A stretch of 5,047 nucleotides of DNA, taken from positions 1 through 5,047 of the forward strand of contig JAKQGS010000078.1 of assembly GCA_029556045.1 (NCBI GenBank), in the 5' to 3' direction. The stretch comes from Pseudomonadota bacterium. Lineage in GTDB: Bacteria > Bdellovibrionota > Oligoflexia > Oligoflexales > Oligoflexaceae. The notes under the pieces were generated by a model. The model did no database searches. It saw only the letters and a program-made list of their open reading frames with translations, and was not told the DNA's origin. The position numbers and the translations under genes are program-made. Below are positions 1 to 5,047 of the stretch, piece by piece; position 1 is the stretch's first letter, and each line of letters starts with the position of its first letter.

Positions 1-1382
1 ATCAGGCCCGCCTGCTGATCCGCAACCTGCCGGCGCGCATCAACGATTTACCGCCGTCCCATGCGGTCACTATCAAACGGCATCCCGCCATGCGGGCCGG
101 TTATGCGGCTTTGGTGGCTCGGCAAGCCGCCATGATTCAGCACAAGCTGGAGCAGGACCATCATATACCCGCAGCACAAACCTCACCGCTGCTGGATGAA
201 ACGCTGCCGCTTCTGCAGCGGTTGGAACGTCTGGAAGACCAGTTGACTCGCGCGCTACCCAGCGGTCAAGGTGGCGACTGGCAAAAGATCCGTGTGCAGC
301 ATCTTCAGGAATTTTTCCGCAAGCAAAAACGCCGTCTGAGTGAAGTGGGCCACGATCGTTTGGAGCTTTATACCCGACCTGAAATCCTGCAAGCGATTTG
401 CACCGCATCCGATGGTCAGATCAATGATCGCATGACCAACATGCTGATGCGCCATACACTGGCGCAGTTTGAAAGCAGTATGGGGCAGAAGTATGCCCAT
501 ATCGATGCGGATAAATTGGAAACCGCGGACGGCAAGTCGCTACTGGACGAGGTGGAAAACGAACTGGCTGGTTCCATCGATCAGGAGGACTTTACGGTTC
601 TATTGGATCTTCTGTACTTTAAAACCGGCACCCGGGATTCCCGCGTCGGCAAAATGCAAACCTACAGTCATGTGGTGATCGACGAAGCGCAGGATCTCTC
701 GCCACTGGAACTGGCTGTCATGGGCCGGTCGGTGCGGGATGGATCCTCCGTTACCATTGCGGGCGATGCCGCACAGCAGGTGGACCCCGCCACCTGTTTT
801 GAATCGTGGGAGCGCGTGCTGGATCACCTGGGTCTGCCCCGGGTGCATGGCAATCATCTCACCACCACCTATCGCTCCACCCGACCCATTGCGGAGTTTG
901 CCCACGGAATTTTGGGGTCCTTTGCTCCCAAGACTCCCCCGCGGGCCATCAAGGACGGCGTGCCGGTCATGCGGGGCACCATGCCCAACGATGGTCATGT
1001 GACCATCATGCTGACGGATACCCTGACGCAACTGATGGTGGACGAACCGCAAGCTTCGGTGGCCATCATCACCAAAGAACCGGAAATGGCCCGCCGCTTC
1101 TACAACGCTCTGGAGGAGATCCCTAAAATCCGCCTCGTGCTTGACGGGGAGTTTGAATTCCGCCCCGGTATCGACGTCACCACGGCCCAACAGGTGAAGG
1201 GCCTGGAGTTTGATTATGTGATCATTCCGGACGCCAGCGCCGGCATCTACCGGGACGCACCGGAGGATCGCCGACTGCTGCATGTGGCGGCGACCCGTGC
1301 CATTCATCAGCTGTGGGTGATCAGCATGGGCAAGGAATGCCCAATTCTGCCGCAGGCCGATGCTGCTTCATCAGGGGGCTGA
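1..1382 (+). CDS. UvrD/HelD-like superfamily 1 helicase, C-terminal part (5' end outside window)
   Basis: The frame is open from the left edge through 459 codons to a TGA at 1380-1382, so the start lies outside the window; the ATG at 90 is internal. Counting from that ATG, the superfamily 1 helicase motifs appear in order. Motif II (Walker B) is VVIDEAQD with D198-E199. Motif III is the GDAAQQ segment at 225-230. The TTYRST segment at 259-264 is the motif IV-type arginine region. Motif V is QQVKGLEFD with G371-D375, and motif VI is HVAATRA with R403. The Walker A motif must lie upstream. Known family members use ATP to translocate on DNA; the KGLEFD and DEAQDLSP forms resemble HelD, which recycles stalled RNA polymerase, as much as UvrD/Rep. 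Charged helical sequence (about residues 30-150) precedes motif II and could be an insertion domain. A cytoplasmic ATPase is secure; HelD rather than another UvrD-like subgroup is inference. Confidence 0.88.
   Translation, partial: QARLLIRNLPARINDLPPSHAVTIKRHPAMRAGYAALVARQAAMIQHKLEQDHHIPAAQTSPLLDETLPLLQRLERLEDQLTRALPSGQGGDWQKIRVQHLQEFFRKQKRRLSEVGHDRLELYTRPEILQAICTASDGQINDRMTNMLMRHTLAQFESSMGQKYAHIDADKLETADGKSLLDEVENELAGSIDQEDFTVLLDLLYFKTGTRDSRVGKMQTYSHVVIDEAQDLSPLELAVMGRSVRDGSSVTIAGDAAQQVDPATCFESWERVLDHLGLPRVHGNHLTTTYRSTRPIAEFAHGILGSFAPKTPPRAIKDGVPVMRGTMPNDGHVTIMLTDTLTQLMVDEPQASVAIITKEPEMARRFYNALEEIPKIRLVLDGEFEFRPGIDVTTAQQVKGLEFDYVIIPDASAGIYRDAPEDRRLLHVAATRAIHQLWVISMGKECPILPQADAASSGG
1373..1378 (+). 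promoter_or_regulatory. Ribosome binding site of the DUF3047-like gene
   Basis: AGGGGG lies 7 bases before the ATG at 1386, inside the last codons of the helicase gene. It fixes the ATG as the start and makes translational coupling between the two genes likely. Confidence 0.6.
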
Positions 1383-1385
1383 CCC

Positions 1386-2048
1386 ATGCTTAACGGTATC
1401 TTAGTATCGATGATCATGATGATGACCCTGGTGACTGAAGTCGTCTTGGCTAAAACACCCGCCGTCGACCTAAGGGTTGAACGATTTCACCACATCACCT
1501 TTCCCAAAATCCCTCCGAATCGCTTTACAAATGAGGGTGAGGCTCTGGTGATCACCGTGGAGCAATCGTCGTCCTTTCTTCTGCTGCCGTTTGAAAAACC
1601 CCGGTCTGTGGAGGGGGTGCGTTTTCTGTGGAAAAGCACCGGGGATCTCAAAGTGCCGGACGCCGCCGCTGAACAGAAAAAAGGCGGCGATGACGGCCGC
1701 CTGCGGGTAGGCTTGTTACTCAAGGGTAAAGCGCCATTTTTGCCGTTCTTTGCCCCCCGCTGGATCAAATCTATCCGGGATGTGATGAAGATCCCATCGA
1801 ACGAAATTATGTACCTGGCGGTCGGCACCCGCAACGCCCCCATGACCCAGTGGACCAGCCCCTATGCGGACGACATCAAAATCATGGCCCTGCCTGCGGA
1901 GGCACAAGCGAACGGTTGGCAGGCCAGCGAAATGAATTTTATAAAGCCCATGCCCGTGGTCGGGATTTGGTTGACGGCGGATGGTGACGACACCCAATCG
2001 GCCTTTAAGACCTGGCTCAAGGATCTGGTTCTTGATGAAAACAAATAG
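1386..2048 (+). CDS. DUF3047-like exported protein
   Basis: The 220-residue protein begins with a hydrophobic, methionine-rich signal peptide (about residues 3-22) and a likely signal peptidase I site after VLA at 20-22, so it should be periplasmic. The rest follows the layout I associate with DUF3047, a family of unknown function: ITFPKI near 37-42; a strand with a tryptophan (VRFLWKS, 78-84); a GDD-plus-strand segment (GGDDGRLRVGLLL, 100-112); an NEIMYLAVG strand (139-147); TSPYADD (157-163); GW near 177; and a closing VVGIWLTADGDDTQSAFKTWLKDL (191-214). The last part matches the family's typical 'G-x-x-x-x-T-D-x-D-x-T' ending. Length is usual for the family. The gene starts 3 bases after the helicase stop, with an AGGGGG ribosome site, so the two are probably cotranscribed. 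The signal peptide is clear; the family call rests on motif recall; no biochemical role is known to me. Confidence 0.72.
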   Translation: MLNGILVSMIMMMTLVTEVVLAKTPAVDLRVERFHHITFPKIPPNRFTNEGEALVITVEQSSSFLLLPFEKPRSVEGVRFLWKSTGDLKVPDAAAEQKKGGDDGRLRVGLLLKGKAPFLPFFAPRWIKSIRDVMKIPSNEIMYLAVGTRNAPMTQWTSPYADDIKIMALPAEAQANGWQASEMNFIKPMPVVGIWLTADGDDTQSAFKTWLKDLVLDENK

Positions 2049-2065
2049 CCTTTTGGATACACACC

Positions 2066-2158
2066 GTGGAATTATTGAATCCTGAAATGCTCTTGACCCT
2101 GATCACCCTTTCCGCCATGGAGATCGCCCTGGGGGTCAGCAATATTGTACGTCGATAA
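2066..2158 (+). pseudogene. TerC-family membrane protein, truncated N-terminal remnant
   Basis: Starting at a GTG 17 bases after the preceding stop codon, the frame reads VELLNPEMLLTLITLS followed by AMEIALGVSNIV, then RR and a TAA at 2156-2158: 30 codons. This closely matches the N-terminus of TerC-family integral membrane proteins (typically M-E-L-L-x-x-P-E ... L-T-L-x-x-L-E-I-V-L-G-I-D-N-I-I-F). Intact members are over 200 residues with several transmembrane helices and are linked to metal homeostasis. Here the match ends midway through the first helix/loop, and none of the other frames up to 2393 resumes it. The usually conserved Asp of the G-I-D-N motif is Ser (GVSNI), as expected for a decaying copy. 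A weak GGA lies about 8 bases before the GTG. A translated short membrane peptide is possible but less likely than a deletion remnant. Confidence 0.65.
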
Positions 2159-2180
2159 AGGATACGCCCCCCCAGCTTTT
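2129..2180 (+). terminator. Possible weak intrinsic terminator
   Basis: CTGGGGG at 2129-2135 can pair with CCCCCAG at 2169-2175 (7 bp, strongly G-C) and is followed by CTTTTAA. The 33-base loop is long and the T-run is only four, so this is a marginal candidate for ending the helicase/DUF3047 transcript. It overlaps the TerC remnant. Confidence 0.25.
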
Positions 2181-2203
2181 AAGCGACACTAAATTGGGCG
2201 AAA

Positions 2204-2240
2204 TGTATGAATCTTTGACACCGTGTCCAAAACCTTGACA
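2204..2240 (+). promoter_or_regulatory. Tandem 17-bp repeats, candidate activator (enhancer) sites
   Basis: Two 17-base units, TGTATGAATCTTTGACA at 2204-2220 and TGTCCAAAACCTTGACA at 2224-2240, match at 12 of 17 positions and start exactly 20 bases apart, close to two helical turns, so they would face the same side of the DNA. Each has TGT...ACA ends, and the second is an imperfect inverted repeat (TGTCCAA / TTGACA). The junction between them also forms the palindrome GACAC-C-GTGTC at 2217-2227. They lie 55-91 bases upstream of the sigma-54-like element, where NtrC-type activators usually bind. The protein that binds is unknown. The TTGACA ends could instead be sigma-70 -35 boxes, but no good -10 follows at 16-18 bases. 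Confidence 0.45.
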
Positions 2241-2294
2241 GCATCACAGCAATAATCTTTCTGTAAAAACAAAATGATAACAGTACACCCCCTC

Positions 2295-2309
2295 TGGCCC
2301 CGGCCTTGC
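2295..2309 (+). promoter_or_regulatory. Sigma-54 (RpoN) -24/-12 promoter for the barrel gene
   Basis: TGGCCCCGGCCTTGC matches the TGGCAC-N5-TTGC consensus at every specified position except one (C for A), with the diagnostic GG and GC exactly 10 bases apart; the next base is A, as preferred. Transcription would start near 2321, giving a leader of about 73 bases before the ATG at 2394. An A/T-rich stretch (about 2250-2285) lies between this element and the upstream tandem repeats, suitable for DNA bending. I see no competing well-spaced sigma-70 promoter in 2159-2393. The match is seen directly; its use is inference. Confidence 0.55.
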
Positions 2310-2320
2310 ACAAGGGAACA

Positions 2321-2345
2321 GCGAATCCCAGGTTCGGGGTTCAGC
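2321..2345 (+). other. Hairpin at the predicted start of the barrel-gene leader
   Basis: GAATCCC at 2323-2329 pairs with GGGGTTC at 2336-2342 (7 bp including one G-U) around a 6-base loop, and GC at 2321-2322 can extend the stem to GC at 2344-2345 past a bulged A. It would form the very 5' end of an RNA starting near 2321. That placement could protect the transcript from 5'-end decay. No known riboswitch or RNA family is recognised. Confidence 0.35.
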
Positions 2346-2393
2346 TCCTTTTCCCCCTGTTGTTGAAGCTGTTGCTGCAGAGAGGTTGTTGCC

Positions 2394-3758
2394 ATGACGA
2401 AATTTCCCCTAGGTTCCGTATCCCGGTGTCTGCAAAAATCCGTTAGGCCCGTCTGGGTCAGTTTATCCCTCTACACTCTGTTAACCGGTGCTGCCCACGG
2501 TGCGGATATCCGCTCCATGTCGGTGGTTGCCCCACGTTCTGCGGTTGAAGGGCGGGCATCCCATGCGGTAGATCTGTCGGTTAAATCTCAAAACAATGTG
2601 GGTACCAGTTTTGTTCGCACCGGTGAGGAGCAGGACTTTCGCCTGACTCAGGCGTCGGAAGCACGAGTGGGATATGGTTTTGACGTCAACGAAAATGTCA
2701 ACCTGAAGTTGGGCGTCAAACGCAGCCAGGAAGCCTACCGTTTGACGAATGATATGGATACCATCGAACGACGCAGTTTTGCCACCGCTACGGTGGAAGG
2801 ACAATTTGCCGTTGTGAAGCAATCGATGTTTGGTCTGGATCTTGGCATCTTTGCGGAATCCGGCGCCGGCGAAAAAGCGCAGGACAGTCTTTCCGCTTCC
2901 GAGAAAGCTACCGGCGGCTGGATAACCACGGCCCGTGTTGGTGATGCCCAAGGGATTCACCTGCTGGGGAACGCCGGTTACCGTTATCGTTCGCCCGAAC
3001 AATTTGAAGCCTATACCCTGCGTCATGAGCGACTCTATGGCGCCTCCATCCATGCTCCAGTCAGCCGTGAAATCGGCGTATATGGCGGCGTTGAAGGCCG
3101 TGGCGTGATGGTGCGGGAAACCGCGGGAGCCCCGAAGTATCAAGCTCATAACAGCAGTACGATGGTGGCCGGTATTAAAGCTGCCTATAACAACCTGCTG
3201 CTGACCCTGTTTGGTGGCAAAGCCCTGTCGCAGGGTGCCGCATTCGGTCAGGGCCAAAACCACGTGGGTCTGGCGATTGAATACCGCTTTGACGGCATGC
3301 GTATACCCCGTATGGCTGCTGCGGAAAAACCCGAAGAAGGCAGTAGCGACGATATCCTGTCCTATAAATGCGAAGGCACCGGCCCCCTCTGTGAAAAAGT
3401 CCCCGTTGACCTCGTTCAGGATGTCAACTCTGGTATGATCGACCGAGATGGAGACGTGGGAGAAAAAGACGATTTCCAGCTGCTGGAAGAGCGTCGTAAG
3501 GCGGAGCAGGCCCAACTGACGGAAGAAGACCGCAACTTTGAGCGGGATATCGAAAACGCCAAAATAGAGCGTAAACGCGAAGAACAAGAAGAAGCTCGTC
3601 GCCATAAGCTCGCCCAGGAAAACGAACGTCGCCTTGGCAAGTCCCGTATGAAACGGGATACGAAAGCGGCCGCCAAATACCGCAAGGAAGTGAAAGAAGA
3701 AGTGGATGCCATGCCGGAAATCACCGATGAGGAAGTCAACTGGCGTGGTCTCGAATAA
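2394..3758 (+). CDS. Predicted outer-membrane beta-barrel protein with long charged C-terminal tail
   Basis: The 454-residue protein has an N-terminal Sec signal peptide (basic start, hydrophobic VWVSLSLYTLLTGAA at 20-34, cleavage near AHGA/D at 37-38). Residues about 45-299 alternate polar and hydrophobic/aromatic positions in many short strands (for example ARVGYGFDV, LLGNAGYRYR, EIGVYGGVEGRG), as in an outer-membrane beta-barrel. The strand VGLAIEYRF ending at F299 looks like a C-terminal beta-signal. It is followed by about 155 more residues: a Pro/Glu-rich linker; the only two cysteines of the mature protein (C326, C333); an acidic DRDGD motif at 350-354; then a long Glu/Arg/Lys-rich helical, probably coiled-coil segment (about 362-440). 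The tail could reach into the periplasm or outward; the sequence does not decide which. AGAGAGG (2379-2385), 8 bases upstream, supports the ATG. It is preceded by a sigma-54-like promoter and followed by a terminator, so it is probably monocistronic. I do not recognise a specific family or ligand. Confidence 0.75.
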   Translation: MTKFPLGSVSRCLQKSVRPVWVSLSLYTLLTGAAHGADIRSMSVVAPRSAVEGRASHAVDLSVKSQNNVGTSFVRTGEEQDFRLTQASEARVGYGFDVNENVNLKLGVKRSQEAYRLTNDMDTIERRSFATATVEGQFAVVKQSMFGLDLGIFAESGAGEKAQDSLSASEKATGGWITTARVGDAQGIHLLGNAGYRYRSPEQFEAYTLRHERLYGASIHAPVSREIGVYGGVEGRGVMVRETAGAPKYQAHNSSTMVAGIKAAYNNLLLTLFGGKALSQGAAFGQGQNHVGLAIEYRFDGMRIPRMAAAEKPEEGSSDDILSYKCEGTGPLCEKVPVDLVQDVNSGMIDRDGDVGEKDDFQLLEERRKAEQAQLTEEDRNFERDIENAKIERKREEQEEARRHKLAQENERRLGKSRMKRDTKAAAKYRKEVKEEVDAMPEITDEEVNWRGLE

Positions 3759-3765
3759 GTCAGAT

Positions 3766-3783
3766 TCCGGGAATTTCCCCGGA
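3766..3783 (+). other. Hairpin just after the barrel gene
   Basis: TCCGGG at 3766-3771 and CCCGGA at 3778-3783 form a perfect 6-bp stem with a 6-base loop, 7 bases after the stop codon. No T-run follows, so it is not an intrinsic terminator by itself. It may be a 3'-end stabilising structure or assist the strong terminator downstream. Confidence 0.4.
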
Positions 3784-3814
3784 TAACCTCACGTACAACA
3801 GGTATGAACCGCAG

Positions 3815-3843
3815 GGAAAGATCGATCCGATCTTTCCTTTTTT
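3815..3843 (+). terminator. Strong intrinsic terminator
   Basis: GGAAAGATC at 3815-3823 and GATCTTTCC at 3829-3837 form a perfect 9-bp stem with a 5-base loop, followed immediately by six Ts at 3838-3843 and, after CG, six more at 3846-3851. It should end transcription from the barrel gene and separate it from the DUF2797 gene. No T-run lies on the other side, so it works in the plus direction only. Confidence 0.88.
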
Positions 3844-3868
3844 CGTTTTTTCCGTTAACGTCCCTGCC

Positions 3869-4660
3869 ATGCAAGAAGGTCATCTGCGCAAAATGAAAAC
3901 ATCATTCATCCCGGGGCAACCGGTTCAGTATCGTTTACCCCTGGATCAGCTGGATGTGCCTTTGAATGATCTGGTGGGTCAGTCTCTGCAACTGACCTGG
4001 CAGGGGGCTATCCATTGCATCCACTGTGGACGGGCCACCAAAAAAAGTTTTGACCAGGGTTACTGCTTTCCCTGCACCCGCAAACTGGCCCAGTGCGATA
4101 TGTGCATTGTGAAGCCGGAACTCTGCCACTATGACCAGGGAACCTGCCGGGAGCCCAGCTGGGGTGAAGAGCATTGCATGATTCCCCACACGGTCTATCT
4201 CGCCAATTCATCCGGCCTGAAGGTGGGCATCACCCGCACCCATCAGCAGGTGACCCGCTGGATGGATCAGGGGGCCACCCAGGCGCTACCGATCCTGCGG
4301 ACCAAACGTCGTCTGGATGCCGGGTTGTTGGAGGTTCACATCAAAAAAAAGGTGGCGGATAAGACCAACTGGCGCGCTTTGCTGCAAAAAGATGCTGAAC
4401 AGCTGGATCTGAAATCTCACATCCAAAGCCTGATCGGTGACCTTCCTCCATCGGTCCCACATGAAGTGCTGCAGGAGGATGTTGTGACTCTACAATACCC
4501 TATTCAACAGTATCCGGATAAAATTGTGTCGTTTAATTTTGACAAGGATCCTGTGGTGCAGGGTCGATTGATGGGGATCAAAGGGCAATATCTGATGCTG
4601 GATTCCGGAGTGATCAATATCCGTAAGTACGCGGGTTATCTTTGCCGGTTTGAATTTTGA
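3869..4660 (+). CDS. DUF2797 family protein with Zn-ribbon-like cysteines and a GIY-YIG-like core
   Basis: The 263-residue protein matches the DUF2797 pattern along its length: a beta-rich N-terminus; CIHCG at 50-54 and CFPC at 66-69; CDMC at 76-79; ELCHYDQGTCREPSWGE (84-100); HTVYLANSSGLKVGITR (107-123); RWMDQGA (130-136); DKTNWR (164-169); and a C-terminal SFNFDKDP ... GIKGQYLMLDSGVINIRK block. The paired cysteines (C50, C53, C66, C69, C76, C79, C86, C93, C103) suggest zinc binding. Y110, the KVG at 118-120, R130, E155 and N167 have the order and spacing of a GIY-YIG nuclease core. The family has no assigned function known to me. The start at 3869 keeps the G-x-L-x-K-M opening expected of relatives; an internal ATG at 3893 is the alternative. 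No Shine-Dalgarno sequence precedes 3869, and a terminator ends 18-25 bases upstream with no clear promoter between. It is cytoplasmic, with no signal peptide, and its end overlaps the convergent response regulator gene by 25 bases. Confidence 0.9.
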   Translation: MQEGHLRKMKTSFIPGQPVQYRLPLDQLDVPLNDLVGQSLQLTWQGAIHCIHCGRATKKSFDQGYCFPCTRKLAQCDMCIVKPELCHYDQGTCREPSWGEEHCMIPHTVYLANSSGLKVGITRTHQQVTRWMDQGATQALPILRTKRRLDAGLLEVHIKKKVADKTNWRALLQKDAEQLDLKSHIQSLIGDLPPSVPHEVLQEDVVTLQYPIQQYPDKIVSFNFDKDPVVQGRLMGIKGQYLMLDSGVINIRKYAGYLCRFEF

Positions 4661-5047
4661 TCCTCTTTCACAAATACCCCTCCACTGTCCCAGTGGACAC
4701 TATCGGGATTGATTTTATCCTTCATCTGATCCTGGATGAACACCCCCATCGCCACGAAATCAAAGGGTTTGCTGAAGACTTTAACAAAGGGTGATTGCCT
4801 CTTGACGCTCAATTCACCGGTTACCAGCACCAATGGCACGGCTCCATTGATGCGCTTGGCCACATCAAACCCCGTCGTATCCGGCAAACGATAGTCAATG
4901 AATATGAGATCCGGTTCACCGGAAGCAACGGCCCGCAGGGCATCTTCCGGATCGGTAAACGTCTGAATTTCAATATCGGGCAACCGACGAAAATATTCCC
5001 TGAAAACCTGACAAATGTCCGGTTCATCATCAATAAAGAACACTTTA
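4636..5047 (-). CDS. Single-domain response regulator (CheY-like receiver), 5' end outside window
   Basis: Read leftward from the right edge, the frame gives K-V-FFIDDEPDICQVFREYFRR and so on. Lys-Val precede FFIDDE directly, as expected just after a start, so the GTG at 5041-5043 is probably an internal Val and only a few codons are missing. Numbering that GTG as 1, the receiver landmarks are the acidic pair D5/D6, the phosphoacceptor D50 in LIFIDYRLPD, T75 in LVLVTGE, and K92 followed by Pro (FSKPFD). The receiver ends near residue 115; about 20 hydrophilic residues follow with no DNA-binding or enzymatic output domain. It should accept phosphate from a histidine kinase and act through protein contacts or a phosphorelay. 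The kinase may be encoded beyond the right edge. Its stop codon at 4636-4638 lies inside the end of the convergent DUF2797 gene. The output is unknown. Confidence 0.88.
   Translation of the reverse strand, partial: KVFFIDDEPDICQVFREYFRRLPDIEIQTFTDPEDALRAVASGEPDLIFIDYRLPDTTGFDVAKRINGAVPLVLVTGELSVKRQSPFVKVFSKPFDFVAMGVFIQDQMKDKINPDSVHWDSGGVFVKEDQNSNRQR
4681..4697. repeat. Perfect short inverted repeat in the 3' end of the response regulator gene
   Basis: TCCACTG at 4681-4687 and CAGTGGA at 4691-4697 are exact inverted copies with a 3-base loop, 21 bases beyond the DUF2797 stop codon. There is no T-run on either side. It could cap or pause the plus-strand transcript between the convergent genes, or be an accident of coding sequence (it lies in codons for the HWDSG region). 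Confidence 0.4.

Noticed and set aside
600..1307. A 235-codon minus-strand open frame antisense to the helicase
   Set aside because: The plus frame carries all the expected helicase motifs; the antisense translation is Gly/His/Arg-rich and motif-free.
2228..2240. IHF binding site (reverse-strand match to WATCAA-N4-TTR)
   Set aside because: There is one mismatch in the core (TTGACA for TTGATW), and the segment is already explained by the second tandem repeat. It remains possible but is not separately supported.
2215..2263. TTGACA hexamers at 2215 and 2235 as sigma-70 -35 boxes
   Set aside because: No TATAAT-like sequence lies 16-18 bases downstream of either; AATAAT at 2251 is only 10 bases after the second. 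They fit better as the repeated ends of the tandem sites.
2321..2347. GGTTCGGGGTTCAGC as the T-arm of a tRNA
   Set aside because: On neither strand is there a matching acceptor stem, anticodon arm or proper 5-bp T stem around it; it reads better as a simple leader hairpin.
3441..3476. A true EF-hand in the barrel protein tail
   Set aside because: Taken from D350, position 6 is Val not Gly, and position 12 is Phe not Glu. A dockerin-like alignment lacks the first Asp. Reported only as an acidic motif.
2481..3605. A 374-codon minus-strand open frame antisense to the barrel gene
   Set aside because: Its translation is rich in Phe, His, Thr and Arg with no recognisable motif, signal or ribosome site. 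The plus-strand frame has a signal peptide, barrel pattern, promoter and terminator.
4821..5033. A second minus-strand frame (70 codons) within the response regulator region
   Set aside because: It is in a shifted frame inside a clear receiver domain and shows no motif of its own.

Overview
The window comes from a Gram-negative bacterium with roughly balanced base composition, probably a member of the Pseudomonadota. The evidence is an outer-membrane beta-barrel with a Sec signal peptide, a DUF2797 protein of the type common in Gammaproteobacteria, and a good sigma-54-type promoter element. No ribosomal or phylogenetic marker is present, so a finer assignment is not supported. No rRNA, tRNA, CRISPR array or insertion sequence was seen.

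Left part (1-2158): the C-terminal part of a superfamily 1 (UvrD/HelD-type) helicase enters from the left edge. After a 3-base gap comes a small exported DUF3047-like protein. Eighteen bases downstream is a 30-codon stub that reads as the N-terminus of a TerC-family membrane protein and stops abruptly. These three probably formed one transcription unit whose last member has been lost by truncation.

Middle (2159-2393): 235 bases without a gene, but rich in apparent regulation. They hold two 17-bp imperfect direct repeats with a 20-bp period, an A/T-rich spacer, a 14/15 match to the sigma-54 -24/-12 consensus, and a hairpin at the predicted transcript start. This looks like an enhancer-dependent promoter for the next gene.

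Centre (2394-3843): a single gene for a predicted outer-membrane beta-barrel of about 255 residues. Its apparent C-terminal beta-strand is followed by a highly charged tail of about 155 residues ending in a long helical segment. The gene ends in a hairpin and then a strong intrinsic terminator, so it is probably monocistronic.

Right part (3869-5047): a DUF2797 protein with a cysteine-rich zinc-binding-like region and residues laid out like a GIY-YIG nuclease core. It is convergent with, and overlaps by 25 bases, a minus-strand single-domain response regulator whose first codons lie beyond the right edge. No functional link between these two and the barrel gene is visible beyond proximity.
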